Notes: generated by a model from the sequence alone, not told the origin. A stretch of DNA of 64,000 nucleotides from Sva-07 sp963829585 (GCA_963829585.1 CAWHJD010000011.1:66359-130358), one strand, 5' to 3'. Positions 16,934-26,218 are shown, counted from the stretch's first letter. A program made the numbers and translations.

Positions 16934-17980
16934 GTGAACGAGTTGCTGGCTCAGACCGACCTCGACACGACCTGTGGAACGAACCCGAGCTGGATCTGTG
17001 AGCGCCTGTTCGAGCTGACGGACGGCAACCGGGTGGTACCTCCGCTCGTCGACGCCGTCGTCTCGGTCGGAGTGATCCTGCTGGTGGCGTGGATCGCATC
17101 GGTCCTGGCGAGACGGTACTTCGCCCGCGTCGTGGCCAGGGTGGTGGCTCCCGATCGGGCGGCCGCTGCCCGACACATCTCCCGGTTCGGCGATCGCGCG
17201 AGTTCGCTGGTCGCCACCCCGATGGGGATCGACGTCCCCGACCCGCGACGCGAGGCGCGGATCGCCTCCATCTCCGCGGTCATCGGGAGTACCAGCGCCA
17301 TCGCCATCTGGTCGGTCGCCCTGGTCATGGCGCTCGGTGAGCTCGGCATCGATCTCGCTCCGCTGATCGCCGGACTCGGAATCGCCGGCGTTGCGCTCGG
17401 TTTCGGCGCCCAGAGCCTCGTGAAGGACTGCATCGCCGGCCTCTTCATGATGCTGGAGGACCAGTACGGGATCGGCGACATCGTCGATCTCGACGAGGCC
17501 GTCGGCACCGTCGAGAAGATCTCGCTGCGCACCACCGTGCTCCGTGGCGTCGACGGCACGGTGTGGCACGTCCCGAACGGGGTGGTCCAGCGCGTCGGGA
17601 ACAAGTCACAACTGTGGTCGGTGGCCCTGATCGACGTCGCCGTCGCCTACGACTGTGATCTCGCGGCGGCGCGCCAGGTGATCATCGACTGCACCAACGA
17701 CGTGTGCGCGAGCGACGAGTGGGCCGACGCGGTGCTCGACCCGCCGCAGTTGCTCGGCGTCGAGGCCCTGGGGGCCGACGGGATCACGATCCGGGTGACG
17801 GTCAAGACCCGGCCCGGTGAGCAATGGGCGCTGCAACGCGCGCTGCGCGAGGCGATCAAGGCAGCTCTCGACGGCGCCGGCATCGAGATCCCCTTCCCGC
17901 AGCGCACCATCTGGGTGCGTCGCGACGACGGTACTGCGATCGTCGCCACGGACGACGATCCCGCCACCGCTGCACCGTGA
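16934..17980 (+). CDS. MscS-family mechanosensitive ion channel
   Basis: A 348-residue small-conductance channel. It has an N-terminal hydrophobic helix (VVSVGVILLVAWIASVLAR), a second (SAIAIWSVALVMALGELGI), and the pore-lining helix LIAGLGIAGVALGFGAQSLVKD typical of TM3. The cytoplasmic beta domain follows (DQYGIGDIVDLDEAVGTVEKI, then LRTTVLRGVDGTVWHVPNG). It relieves turgor on hypo-osmotic shock. The short N-terminus indicates the minimal E. coli-MscS-like form. The start was chosen at GTG 16934 because of the promoter box at 16920. Confidence 0.92.
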   Translation: MNELLAQTDLDTTCGTNPSWICERLFELTDGNRVVPPLVDAVVSVGVILLVAWIASVLARRYFARVVARVVAPDRAAAARHISRFGDRASSLVATPMGIDVPDPRREARIASISAVIGSTSAIAIWSVALVMALGELGIDLAPLIAGLGIAGVALGFGAQSLVKDCIAGLFMMLEDQYGIGDIVDLDEAVGTVEKISLRTTVLRGVDGTVWHVPNGVVQRVGNKSQLWSVALIDVAVAYDCDLAAARQVIIDCTNDVCASDEWADAVLDPPQLLGVEALGADGITIRVTVKTRPGEQWALQRALREAIKAALDGAGIEIPFPQRTIWVRRDDGTAIVATDDDPATAAP

Positions 17981-17983
17981 TGC

Positions 17984-17989
17984 CACAAT
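17984..17989 (+). promoter_or_regulatory. Leaderless-type -10 box CACAAT
   Basis: CACAAT lies six bases before ATG 17996, in a 15-base gap with no Shine-Dalgarno sequence. The spacing matches the other start-proximal boxes in the window. Confidence 0.45.
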
Positions 17990-17995
17990 GACCCG

Positions 17996-19468
17996 ATGAC
18001 CGGCGAGGTGGTGGTGGGATTCGAGGCGTTCGCGCCTGCCTTCCCCATCGTCTGGTTGATCCTCGGCGCACTGTGCACCATCGGTGGGTTCGCTGCCTTC
18101 GGATGGCAACGCCAACGGGTCGCGCCGCCCCGTCCCACCCCCGCCGCAAAGGTCGAGCGGCTCCGCGACGACACGCCCGCCGTGGTGAGCATGCTCGCGA
18201 ACGATGCCACGGTGACCGCAGCAGCACTGCGCGCAACGGTGATCGATCTGGCAGCTCGCGGCTGGTTGCGTCTGCTCCCACCCGATGACGACGACGAACT
18301 CGCGCGCGTCCGACCCGCCGCGCAGGCCTACGACGGCGATTCGCTGCGTCCCCACGAGCGGCTCGTGTTGCAGCACGTGGTGGCGCGGTTCACCACCGAC
18401 CGTGCGATTCCGGCGCGATATCTGGCCGTGGACATCCGCGGATCGTGGTGGCGTCGCTTCGCCTCTCTCGTTGCCACCGAAGCCCGTGACACCGGCCTCG
18501 TGACACGCCGCTGGCGTCCTGCCGACCTGGCCGCACCTGCCGCGTTCGCCGCGCTCGCGGCCGCGTGCTGGTTGCTCGGTGTGCGCACGGGTACCGACGT
18601 GGCGGTGATCGATTCGGGCGAACGACGCATCGCTGCGTGGGTTCTGCTGATCGCTCTCGTGGTGCTGATCGCGCGGATCGTGCGTGTGGTCGTCGCACCG
18701 TTGTACACGCACACCAACGAGGGCGTTGCTGCCACGCAGCGCTGGCTGGCAATACGGCAACATCTCGACCGGGCAGGATTCGGCGATCTGGCGCCCAGCG
18801 CCCAGGCCATGGGCGACCGGCGACTCGCCTACGCCACGGCCATGTGCGTCGCGGAGGGTGCCGCAGTCGAGCTGCCGCTCGCACGGGAGGACCACTTCCG
18901 GGCGTGGAGTTCCGTGGGTGGTCGCGCCCGGCTCGTACGTGTGACGTACCCGTCGCGCCTCGGCTTCGGCGTCGCGCCGTATGTCGCGATGGCGGCCGGC
19001 GTCGTGTTGTTCGTCGCGGGGCTTCGTCTGCGGAGCTGGTCGGACGACGTGGCGCGTGGCCGGGGTTTCGACTGGATCTACGAGCAGTTGCCCGAACAGG
19101 ACTGGCTCATCGGCGACGTGGCGACGGCGACGGCACTGCTGTCGTTCGTGCCGATCGTGATCGGGCTCTGGCTCGTGATCGCCGGGATCGTCGATGTCGT
19201 GTCGACCGTCGAGCGAACGGGCGTCGTGGTCCGGGCGCGACGTCCGGTCGAGGTGTCGGCGCTGCCGCGACGGATACGACGGCTCCTCGATCGGGATCGC
19301 TACAGGGTGTATCTGGCCGTCGACGACGGATCGACCGACACCATCGCCGCATGGCGGGCGACCGAGCGAACGGCCGTCCCCGAGGGCGCCCGCGCGACGG
19401 TCAAGGCCTCACGGGTGCTCGGCCGGGTACGCAGTGCGACACCGGTCGGTCACCGCCTCGACGTCTGA
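17996..19468 (+). CDS. DUF2207-like membrane protein
   Basis: A 490-residue membrane protein. It has an N-terminal helix (AFPIVWLILGALCTIGGFAAF), paired helices near 185-235 and another pair near 325-400 (VAPYVAMAAGVVLFVAGL, TALLSFVPIVIGLWLVIAGI). The cytoplasmic segment with DDTPAVVSMLANDATVTAAA, then LRATVIDLAARGWLRLLPP, matches the C-terminal part of DUF2207/YciQ-like proteins, in which this winged-helix-like element is recurrent. The N-terminal Ig-like domain of typical DUF2207 proteins is missing. The last 19 bases overlap the convergent methyltransferase gene. Function unknown. Confidence 0.7.
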   Translation: MTGEVVVGFEAFAPAFPIVWLILGALCTIGGFAAFGWQRQRVAPPRPTPAAKVERLRDDTPAVVSMLANDATVTAAALRATVIDLAARGWLRLLPPDDDDELARVRPAAQAYDGDSLRPHERLVLQHVVARFTTDRAIPARYLAVDIRGSWWRRFASLVATEARDTGLVTRRWRPADLAAPAAFAALAAACWLLGVRTGTDVAVIDSGERRIAAWVLLIALVVLIARIVRVVVAPLYTHTNEGVAATQRWLAIRQHLDRAGFGDLAPSAQAMGDRRLAYATAMCVAEGAAVELPLAREDHFRAWSSVGGRARLVRVTYPSRLGFGVAPYVAMAAGVVLFVAGLRLRSWSDDVARGRGFDWIYEQLPEQDWLIGDVATATALLSFVPIVIGLWLVIAGIVDVVSTVERTGVVVRARRPVEVSALPRRIRRLLDRDRYRVYLAVDDGSTDTIAAWRATERTAVPEGARATVKASRVLGRVRSATPVGHRLDV

Positions 19469-20745
19469 GGATTCGACGCCTGGCCGGCGCCGACCTTCCA
19501 GAACCCGGCCTTGAGGTACTCGCCCTCGCGGAAGCCGACGGGATGGTCGACGTCGTGGCCGGTCCGGACGATCTCGGTCATCGGTCGCCCGGCGGCCGCG
19601 GCTGCGTCGAGCACGGTCTCGAAGAACTGCTCGGCGGTCACCCGACTCGAACACGACGCCTGCACGAGAACGCCGCCGGGCCTGACGAGGCGGAGCGCGA
19701 GGTGTGTCAAGCGCGTGTACGCGCGCAGGGCACCCTCGACGTTGGCCTGTCGCTGCGCGAACGAGGGCGGGTCGACCACCACGATGTCGTAGTCCTTCCC
19801 CGCTCGCGCGAGCTGGACCATGACCTCGAAGGCGTCGCCCACCTCGGTGGAGAACGCGCAGTTGCGCACCGCGTCGAAGTGCTCGTTGAGTGCCATGTTG
19901 CGTTCCGCCGCTGCCAGTGTCGGCTCCGACAGATCGACGGCATGGACACTCCGGGCGCCGCCGGCCGCCGCATGGACGCTGAACCCACCCGTCGAGGCGA
20001 ACACGTCGAGCACGTCGCGTCCCGCCGCCATCGAACCGACGCGGAGTCGGTTGGCCCGCTGGTCGAGGAAGTGGCCGGTCTTCTGGCCGGTGCGCACGTC
20101 GGCTTCGAACGCGAGGCCGCCCTCGGTGAAGCGCACGGGGCCGTCGGCGACGACACCGGCAATCACGTCGCCGTCGCCGAGACCGAATGTCTCGCCGGTC
20201 TGGAGGTTGCGGGCCAGCCGCAACACGACGCCCTGACAACCGGTGACGTCGAGGAGTGCCCGGGTGAGCGTCAACAGGTGCGGGAACCAGGCAGCCGAGT
20301 ACAGCTTGATCACCAGCACGTCGGCGTACCGGTCGACCACCAGGCCGGAGAGTCCGTCGTTCTCGCCGTTGATCACCCGGTAGGCGAGTTCGTCGGCGGC
20401 GGGGTCCGACGTGAAGACGGCGCGCTTGTCGAGTGCGGCCTGGATCGTGGATCTCCACCATCCCGCGTCGATGGGTGTGGGCCGCCCGACGTGGAGGATC
20501 CGGAAACGAATCGGTGAAGCCGGGTCGTAGAGCGCGAGCGCGACGAACTTGCGGTCGTTGTCGAAGATCACCGCGAGGTCGCCGGCGTCGGCCTCGTGGC
20601 TGATCGACGTGACCGACTCCTCGAACACCCAGGGATGGCGCGCTTTGACGTGGCGCAGGGCGTCAGGGGTGACCCTGACGGCGAGGCGTTTGTCGTTCGG
20701 GCGCGGCACGCGCAACAGCCGACGATGGATCTCCGGGCGTGTCAT
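19450..20745 (-). CDS. RlmI-like class I rRNA cytosine-C5 methyltransferase
   Basis: A 431-residue protein from ATG 20745 (MTRPEIHRRLLR). An N-terminal PUA-type region (RHPWVFEESVTSI, FDNDRKFVALALYDP) is followed by a Rossmann methyltransferase with the family marker RTGQKTGHFLDQRANR, the SAM-binding DVLDVFASTGGFSVHAA, VVVDPPSFAQ, and the catalytic-Cys segment VLVQASCSSRVT. This architecture is that of RlmI/YccW, which methylates C1962 of 23S rRNA. The ATG overlaps the stop of the DUF2855 gene (TCAT), suggesting co-transcription. Confidence 0.87.
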   Translation of the reverse strand: MTRPEIHRRLLRVPRPNDKRLAVRVTPDALRHVKARHPWVFEESVTSISHEADAGDLAVIFDNDRKFVALALYDPASPIRFRILHVGRPTPIDAGWWRSTIQAALDKRAVFTSDPAADELAYRVINGENDGLSGLVVDRYADVLVIKLYSAAWFPHLLTLTRALLDVTGCQGVVLRLARNLQTGETFGLGDGDVIAGVVADGPVRFTEGGLAFEADVRTGQKTGHFLDQRANRLRVGSMAAGRDVLDVFASTGGFSVHAAAGGARSVHAVDLSEPTLAAAERNMALNEHFDAVRNCAFSTEVGDAFEVMVQLARAGKDYDIVVVDPPSFAQRQANVEGALRAYTRLTHLALRLVRPGGVLVQASCSSRVTAEQFFETVLDAAAAAGRPMTEIVRTGHDVDHPVGFREGEYLKAGFWKVGAGQASNPQTSRR

Positions 20746-21912
20746 GTGACCGGAAACGACGTCACGATGCCCACGCTCGGCTCGACACGGCCGCCGTGGA
20801 CGTCGACCCATGCCGACCGGACGCCGTTCGGACCGTCGGGCGCACCGTCGCGACGTTCGATGGTCAACCACGAACGGCTGCCCTCGATGAACTCGGCGAT
20901 CGCCGCGGTCGTGCGCGTTCGGTACTGCTCGGCGCCCCACGCGGCGAGCCGACGCTCGACGTCCATCGGCGCGAAGAAGAACTGCGGCGCCGGGCCGGGC
21001 AAGCCCGGCGCATCCGCCGGTGGGACGGCGTCGTGGTGGCTCTTGCCGACCATCATCGAGTGCTTGACGTGGTCGCCGAGATGGCCGTGGATCGCGGCGA
21101 GCACCGTCGGATCGCCGGCCATGTCGATGATCACGCTGTCGACCATCGGCACTGCGACGATCTCGTCGTAGGTGAGGACCGAGTCGTAGAAGCCGAGTGA
21201 ACGGACGAACTCGACGTTGCGAGCCGACGTGAGCCCGACGACGCGCAGCCCGTCACGCTGCGCCGCTCGCTGCGCGAATCCGATCGCGGTCTTCGACGAG
21301 GCCGAGATGACGACCACCTGCCGGGCACCGAAGTACGTGTCGCCGTCCGTCTCGCCGTCGGTGTCGCCGATGAGGGTGCCGCCGCAGTCGGCGAAGAACT
21401 CGTCGGCGAGGAAGCCGGTGAGGAACAGCACGCGGAGCACGGCGTGACGGTCCTCTCCGTCGGGCGATGCGTCGTACCAGGGGTCGACGGCGGTCGAGAG
21501 GTAGGCGCGGTAGATCGGGGCGTGAGCCTGCCGGTGGGCACCGTCGTCGCGGAAGCCGTCGCTGGTTGCCGAGGCGGTGAACGTCACCGAACTCGCCATC
21601 GGGAACCACCCGTAGTACCGGCCGCCGACGGGCAGGTCGGCGACTCGCGACTCGACGATCTCGGCCCATCCCATGGCCGGCACGCGTCCCCACGTCTGTG
21701 GGTCGTCATCGGCGGGGAAGAAGTCCCAGTAGCCGAGCATGTCGCCGGCGCCGGCGTAGCTGACATTGTTGGCCGTGACCGCGAAGCTGTCGATGCGGAG
21801 CCGGATCTGGCCATCCGACAAGTCGCCCGGTGGCGAGCGGGGCGAGCCTGGTCTCACCGAACGATGCCCGCCTGACTTCCAGGACCTGATCGCTGTTGTT
21901 GTCGTGCGCCAT
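20742..21912 (-). CDS. DUF2855 family protein, one frameshift near the N-terminus
   Basis: From ATG 21912 the frame reads MAHDNNSDQVLEVRRASF, then GETRLAPLATG, and breaks. The conserved DUF2855 body (DLSDGQIRLRIDSFAVTANN, VSYAGAGDMLGYWDFFP, VVVISASSKTAIGFA, LTSARNVEFVRSLGFYDSVL) continues in another frame to 20742. One extra G in ACCGGGCGAC near 21826-21830 explains the break. The protein has a quinone-oxidoreductase-like fold: a GroES-like N-terminal half, then a Rossmann domain in which SASSKTA stands in the nucleotide-binding loop. No enzymatic activity is assigned to DUF2855. Its start region is only nine bases from the divergent SDR start. Confidence 0.8.
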
Positions 21913-21915
21913 ACT
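21910..21915 (+). promoter_or_regulatory. Leaderless-type -10 box CATACT
   Basis: CATACT lies six bases before ATG 21922 and overlaps the start codon of the divergent DUF2855 gene. It supports ATG 21922 as the true start of the SDR gene. Confidence 0.45.
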
Positions 21916-21921
21916 CCCAGC

Positions 21922-22723
21922 ATGCCTGATTCCAGCCTCGCCGCTCGCACTTGCCAACCTCTTCGGACTCGATGGCAAGGTCGCCGTCGTCACGGGCGGA
22001 TCCCGGGGCATCGGGTTCATGATCGCCTCGGGGCTCGTGGCCAACGGCGTGCGCACCTACATCACGGCCCGCAAGGCCGACGCCTGCGACGCTGCCGCCG
22101 CCGAGTTGTCCGCGCACGGCGAATGCATCTCGTTTCCTGCCGATCTGTCGACTGCCGACGGTCTGGCGTCGTTCGTTGATCGGCTCACCGAGCGCGAATC
22201 ACAGATCGACATCCTCGTCAACAATGCCGGCGCCGCTTGGGGCGCACCGCTCGGCGAGTTCCCGGAGATCGGCTTCGACAAGGTGATGGACCTCAACGTC
22301 AAGGCCCCGTTCATGCTGACCCAGGCCCTCCTGCCCCACTTGAAGGCCGGCGCCACTGCCGAAGACCCGGCGCGCGTGATCATGATCGGCTCGATCGACG
22401 GGATCCGGGTGCCGCTCGGCGACAACTACTCGTACTCGGCGTCGAAGGCGGGGATCCACATGATGGCCCGACACATGGCGGCCCACCTGGTGCGCGACAA
22501 CATCACCATCAACTCCATCGCGCCCGGCCCGTTCGAGTCGAAGATGATGGCGTACCGCCTTGATGATCCCGACAGCCGCAAGATGGTCGAGGCCGGCGTT
22601 CCTCGCCGCCGGATCGGTTCACCGGAGGACATCGCCGGCACGGTCATCTTCCTCGCCGGCCGGGCAGGCGCCTACACCACCGGCTCGGTCATCCCCGTCG
22701 ACGGCGGCATCTCCACGCTCTGA
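21922..22723 (+). CDS. Short-chain dehydrogenase/reductase, probable frameshift after codon 6-8
   Basis: The body is a classical SDR: LFGLDGKVAVVTGGSRGIGF (TGxxxGxG), ILVNNAGAAWG (NNAG), the Ser in MIGSIDGIRVP, catalytic YSYSASKAGIHMMARH (YxxxK) and GSVIPVDGGIS near the end. The only in-frame start of the open frame is a TTG at 21896 inside the divergent gene. ATG 21922 (MPDSSLAA) lies in another frame and has a promoter box at the expected distance. One missing base around 21938-21946 would join MPDSSLAA to LALANLFGLDGK. The full protein would be about 267 residues. Substrate unknown. Confidence 0.8.
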
Positions 22724-22784
22724 CTCGCGACACGGGCTCACGTACCGCCTCGGGGAATTTCCCACACGTTTGTTCTCTTTTGTG

Positions 22785-22813
22785 TTGTTTTTCGATCTGG
22801 CGTTCGCTATCAT
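22785..22813 (+). promoter_or_regulatory. Sigma70-like promoter for the DUF222-HNH gene (leaderless)
   Basis: TTGTTT (22785-22790), a 17-base spacer and TATCAT (22808-22813) lie in an unusually A/T-rich stretch. The -10 box is six bases before ATG 22820, so the mRNA probably has no leader. This is the best full promoter in the window. Confidence 0.65.
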
Positions 22814-22819
22814 GGATGA

Positions 22820-24175
22820 ATGTTGGCCACCGTTGTCGACAAGCTGCGAGACCTCGACGATCTCGAGTTGACCGACGAGTTCCGTCGCCTCGAACTGGAA
22901 CGCCGCCGGATCGACGCCGAACTCGCGGCGATCGTCGCCGAGGGCCAACGCCGCTCGATCCACGTCGTCGACCACCACCACTCCATGACCGGCTGGCTGA
23001 AGGCCAACGCCAACTACTCCACCAGCCAATGCGGCCGTCTCCGCGGGCTCGCCCGCCTCGTCGACGACCTGCCCCAGACCGGCCAGGCACTCCACGCCGG
23101 CCACATCGGCACCGCCCAGGCCGACGAGTTGGCACGCGTGCGATCCAACCCACGCTGCGGCGACCAACTGGCCGACTCGATCGGCATCCTGCTGGAACAA
23201 GCAGAACAACTCTCCTTCGACGATGCGCGCACCTGCCTGCGCCGCTGGGAATCGTTGGCCGACCTCGACGGCGCCCACACCGATCGCGAAGTGAACGTCA
23301 CCAACCGCACCGCCACCGTTGTCAGCCTCGACGGCGCCCTGCACCTGCGGGCCTCCGGCGGCGACCCGATCGCCACCGCCGAAATGGTCGCCATCTTCAA
23401 CGCCGCCGTGGAACGTGAGTTCCAAACTGACGTCGCAGAACGAACCCGCCTCCACGGCCCCGACGCCCCCACATCGTCACTCCCACGCACCGACGCCCAA
23501 CGCCGGTACGACGCGCTGCGATCCATCTTCCAGAAATCGGTGATGGCCCCTGCCAATGGACGTACACCCACGCCTCTGGTCAACATCATCGTCGACCAGC
23601 GCACCCACGAAGAAGGCCTCGCCGTCCACGGTTTGATCCCGTTCCCTCACGACCTCGCCCACCTCGACCTGTCGCAGCGACGTTGCGAAACCGACACGGG
23701 CATCGTGCTGGTCCCCGACGACATCGTGCGAGCGTCACTACTCGGCCACGTTCGCCGGGTCGTCATGAACTCCGCGGGCGTCGTCATCGAGATGGGCCGC
23801 AAGCAACGACTCTTCACCGGCGCCTCCCGCGACGCTGCCAAGCTCATGGCCACGAGCTGCAACCACCCCGGCTGCGGTGTCGCAGCCACGTTCGCACAAG
23901 TCGACCACCTGGTCGAGTGGGGCGACGACGGTGCGACCGATCCGGAGAACTCCACCATCGCCTGCCACCGCCACAACGTGACGAAACACACCCACTACCG
24001 GGTGAAACGCACCGAGCACGGCTACGTCATCTACCACCGGCGCGACGGCACGCCCATGCTCGCCACCGGCCGCCGCCATCCGGACCAACTCCCCGACCAA
24101 CTCCCCGACACCGACGACCAGATGACCACCCGCCTCGCTCGAGAACGGGTCGCCGCCCTGCGAACCGCGAAATGA
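22820..24175 (+). CDS. DUF222 domain HNH endonuclease (13E12-repeat-like)
   Basis: A 451-residue protein. The N-terminal DUF222 region (about 1-300) is helical, with the typical DHHHSMTGWLKANANYSTSQ and ARLVDDLPQTGQALHAGHIG segments. The C-terminal HNH domain (about 345-400) has TSCNHPGCGV, AQVDHLVEWGDDGATDPENS and CHRHNVTKH, with the zinc Cys residues and the D-H catalytic pair. Such proteins occur in many copies in Actinobacteria (the Mycobacterium REP13E12 family). No inverted repeats or duplicated target sites flank this copy, so it is not obviously mobile. A short LPDQLPDQ-type repeat lies near residue 420. It converges with the MmcQ gene. Confidence 0.9.
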   Translation: MLATVVDKLRDLDDLELTDEFRRLELERRRIDAELAAIVAEGQRRSIHVVDHHHSMTGWLKANANYSTSQCGRLRGLARLVDDLPQTGQALHAGHIGTAQADELARVRSNPRCGDQLADSIGILLEQAEQLSFDDARTCLRRWESLADLDGAHTDREVNVTNRTATVVSLDGALHLRASGGDPIATAEMVAIFNAAVEREFQTDVAERTRLHGPDAPTSSLPRTDAQRRYDALRSIFQKSVMAPANGRTPTPLVNIIVDQRTHEEGLAVHGLIPFPHDLAHLDLSQRRCETDTGIVLVPDDIVRASLLGHVRRVVMNSAGVVIEMGRKQRLFTGASRDAAKLMATSCNHPGCGVAATFAQVDHLVEWGDDGATDPENSTIACHRHNVTKHTHYRVKRTEHGYVIYHRRDGTPMLATGRRHPDQLPDQLPDTDDQMTTRLARERVAALRTAK

Positions 24176-24193
24176 TCAGCCCCGCTTCACGCG

Positions 24194-24589
24194 TCAGCTC
24201 CGTGCGTCGAGCTCGGCGATGTGCCGTTTGGGGGCCGTCAGCCGGTACGACGCGTCGAGCAGTTCGGCGATCTCCGTCCAGTCGGTGTCGATGTCGAGAT
24301 CGATGCCGATCCATCCCGATGGCCCGAGGTACGCCGGGATGTACGCGCGGCCATCCTCCACCAGAGCCTGACGGTCACCGGGATCGGGCATGACGACGAC
24401 TGACTGCGGATGCTGCGCCCACTCGCCATCGACCTTCACGGACCCGCCGTAGTAGGCGAACACCTTCTTGGTGTGAAACGCCGGTCGCCCGTGCGAAACC
24501 TTCTCGGCGGTGCCGGGCAGCGCTTCCGAGAGTTCGCGCACCCGCTGCAGGAACGGGTCGTCGTCGTCGAACATCTGTGGATGCGCCAT
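24194..24589 (-). CDS. MmcQ/YjbR family DNA-binding-like protein
   Basis: A 131-residue protein of the CyaY-like MmcQ/YjbR fold. It starts MAHPQMFDDDDPFLQRVREL, then has SEALPGTAEKVSHGRPAFHT, KKVFAYYGGS, PSGWIGIDLD and ELLDASYRLTAPKRHIAEL, which match the family from end to end. Its molecular role is not established; DNA binding is the usual annotation. It lies downstream of a small Cys-rich gene on the same strand, 42 bases apart. Confidence 0.88.
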   Translation of the reverse strand: MAHPQMFDDDDPFLQRVRELSEALPGTAEKVSHGRPAFHTKKVFAYYGGSVKVDGEWAQHPQSVVVMPDPGDRQALVEDGRAYIPAYLGPSGWIGIDLDIDTDWTEIAELLDASYRLTAPKRHIAELDARS

Positions 24590-24631
24590 TGCGCCCCAGA
24601 GTACGCGGCGAGCGCGATGTCGATCTTCAGC

Positions 24632-24790
24632 TCAGCGACGAAACCAGCTCTTCTTGGCGACCGACGTACTCGCCGCCGAGCACTGGCAACGCTCGTCGTG
24701 TGGGACGTGGCCGAGCACCTGCTCGACGTGGGCACCGCACCCGGCCCAACTCGGACGGCCGCAGGTTCTGCAGGAGGTCTGTCTACACAT
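24632..24790 (-). CDS. Small Cys-rich (probable zinc-binding) actinobacterial protein
   Basis: A 52-residue reading frame starting MCRQTSCRTCGRPSWAGCG, followed by AHVEQVLGHVPHDERCQC and a basic tail ending KKSWFRR. Seven Cys (2, 7, 10, 18, 35, 37 and the pattern CxxCG) and a His suggest a structural zinc or other metal site. I recognise the CxTCGxxxWxGCGxH pattern from short uncharacterised actinobacterial proteins. The start at ATG 24790 is supported by TACCCT seven bases upstream (24803-24798 on this strand), so it appears leaderless. A perfect dyad overlaps its promoter and start. ATG 24808 is in frame too, but it would add six residues unlike the family. Function unknown. Confidence 0.75.
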   Translation of the reverse strand: MCRQTSCRTCGRPSWAGCGAHVEQVLGHVPHDERCQCSAASTSVAKKSWFRR

Positions 24791-24804
24791 ACCCCACAGG
24801 GTAT
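24789..24804. promoter_or_regulatory. Dyad ATACCC-CACA-GGGTAT over the small Cys-rich gene start
   Basis: Perfect six-base inverted repeat ATACCC (24789-24794) and GGGTAT (24799-24804) with a 4-base spacer. It covers the -10 box and start codon of the minus-strand gene. The ATACCCC/GGGGTAT flavour recalls CsoR/FrmR-family operators, but no such regulator gene is in the window. Confidence 0.6.
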
Positions 24805-24835
24805 ACATGGCAGGAGTGCCGATGCAACCCCGTGT

Positions 24836-26212
24836 TCACATCTCGAGCGGCAGGGTCACCGTCACGGTGAGTCCACCACCGGCGGTGTCACTCAGTGTCG
24901 CCGAGCCGCCCGAGGCGGTGGCCAGTGCATCGACGATCGCCAGGCCGAGGCCGGTGCCGGGCCTCGACGTGTCTCCACGCCAGAAGCGACGCATCGCATC
25001 ACGCTTGTCGTCGTCCGACAACCCGGGCCCGTGATCGACGATGGTCACCGTGGCCGACGTCGCCGACGGTTCCAGTGCCACCGTCACCGTCTCGCCACGC
25101 GGCGACACGAGCAGCGCGTTGTCGAGCACGTTGTCGAGGATCTGTTCGATCGCACCGGGAACCGTTCGGACGACAACGGCGGCTCCATCGCCGGTCGGAC
25201 CGATCAGCGTGACTCCTCGTTCCTCGGCCACGGCCGTCCAGGTGTCGACCCGGTCACGGGTCAACAATCGAAGATCCTCGGTCGCTGTCGCGGGCTGATC
25301 ATCGGCCCGGGCCAACTGCAGCAGGTTGGTGACGAGTTCGGTGAGCCGGCCCGTTTCGTCGATCGCCCGCTCCACCTCCTCGTCGATTCCGGCGGGACGC
25401 TCGACCTCGGCCAGATGGCTCTGAAGGTTCTCGAGCCGCAGCCTCAGTGCGGTCAGTGGCGTACGAAGCTGGTGTGAAGCGTCGGCGACGAACGCTCGAT
25501 GCGAGCGGAGCAGCCCGTCGAGTTGCAGCGCCATCGTCGTCATGGTGTCGTCGAGCGCCTGGATCTCCGGGGGGCCGGCCACGGCCGTCGGCGTCACGGT
25601 CAGGTCACCCGACGCGAACCGGCTCGCGGTGTCGGTCAGCTCGCGCAGCGGCCGAGTGACCGACCGGGCAATGACCCAGCCGATCACCGCCACCGCGAGG
25701 AGCACCACCGCAGCGACACCCGCCAACGCGAACCAGAACGAGCGGATCCGGGCGGTCACGTCGCTGGTGTCGAGCGTCACCCGGAGTGCACCGTGAACGA
25801 TCCCACTCGACGCCACCGGAACCGCGACGAAGAGCAGGTCGGTACCGAGCGTCTCGGAGCTCCGGGTGCCCGCCGTTCGTTCCCCGTCGAGCGCAGCTGC
25901 CATCTCGGGACGGGTCGAGAAATCTCGGGGGACGTCGGCAGCCGTGTCGACCTGGGAGATCCCGTCGCTGTCGACCACGACCACCCGGGCGCCGGTTCGA
26001 ACCGCGTAGATCTCGGCCGCGGTGGGGTCCAGGGGCAGTCCGGCTTCGAGGTCGTCCTCGTACAGCGTGGCAATCACGTTGGCGTCGCGTTCGACGTCGG
26101 CCTCCAGCCGCTCCTGTTCGCGCTGCGAGTAGAACAGCCCGAGAGGGATCTCCAGCAGCAACAACACGATCAGCGTGATCGTGAGGTAGCTGAGCAACAA
26201 CCGTTTCGTCAC
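24836..26212 (-). CDS. Sensor histidine kinase (two-component system)
   Basis: A 458-residue membrane kinase. TM1 is about residues 5-27 (LLSYLTITLIVLLLLEIPLGL), an extracytoplasmic sensor spans about 28-162, TM2 is about 165-188, and a HAMP domain follows (ARSVTRPLRELTDTASRFAS). HisKA has FVADASHQLRTPLTALRLRL with phospho-acceptor His near 246. The HATPase domain has the N box DNVLDNALLVSP, G1 VDHGPGLSD and G2 GTGLGLAIVDA. The sensor region has no recognised ligand domain. It is six bases downstream of its response regulator gene, and both diverge from the redox operon starting at 26994. Confidence 0.93.
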   Translation of the reverse strand: MTKRLLLSYLTITLIVLLLLEIPLGLFYSQREQERLEADVERDANVIATLYEDDLEAGLPLDPTAAEIYAVRTGARVVVVDSDGISQVDTAADVPRDFSTRPEMAAALDGERTAGTRSSETLGTDLLFVAVPVASSGIVHGALRVTLDTSDVTARIRSFWFALAGVAAVVLLAVAVIGWVIARSVTRPLRELTDTASRFASGDLTVTPTAVAGPPEIQALDDTMTTMALQLDGLLRSHRAFVADASHQLRTPLTALRLRLENLQSHLAEVERPAGIDEEVERAIDETGRLTELVTNLLQLARADDQPATATEDLRLLTRDRVDTWTAVAEERGVTLIGPTGDGAAVVVRTVPGAIEQILDNVLDNALLVSPRGETVTVALEPSATSATVTIVDHGPGLSDDDKRDAMRRFWRGDTSRPGTGLGLAIVDALATASGGSATLSDTAGGGLTVTVTLPLEM

Positions 26213-26218
26213 GCCCGC

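Noticed and set aside
22820..24175. DUF222-HNH gene as a mobile element
   Set aside because: No flanking inverted repeats, target duplications or transposase. The gene has its own promoter and fits neatly between neighbours.
25985..26010. tRNA T-loop-like GGTTCGAACC
   Set aside because: It lies inside the intact kinase gene, and no acceptor, D or anticodon stems can be folded round it. A similar GTTCGAACCCC at about 55876 lies in the DUF1269 gene. No tRNA was found in the window.
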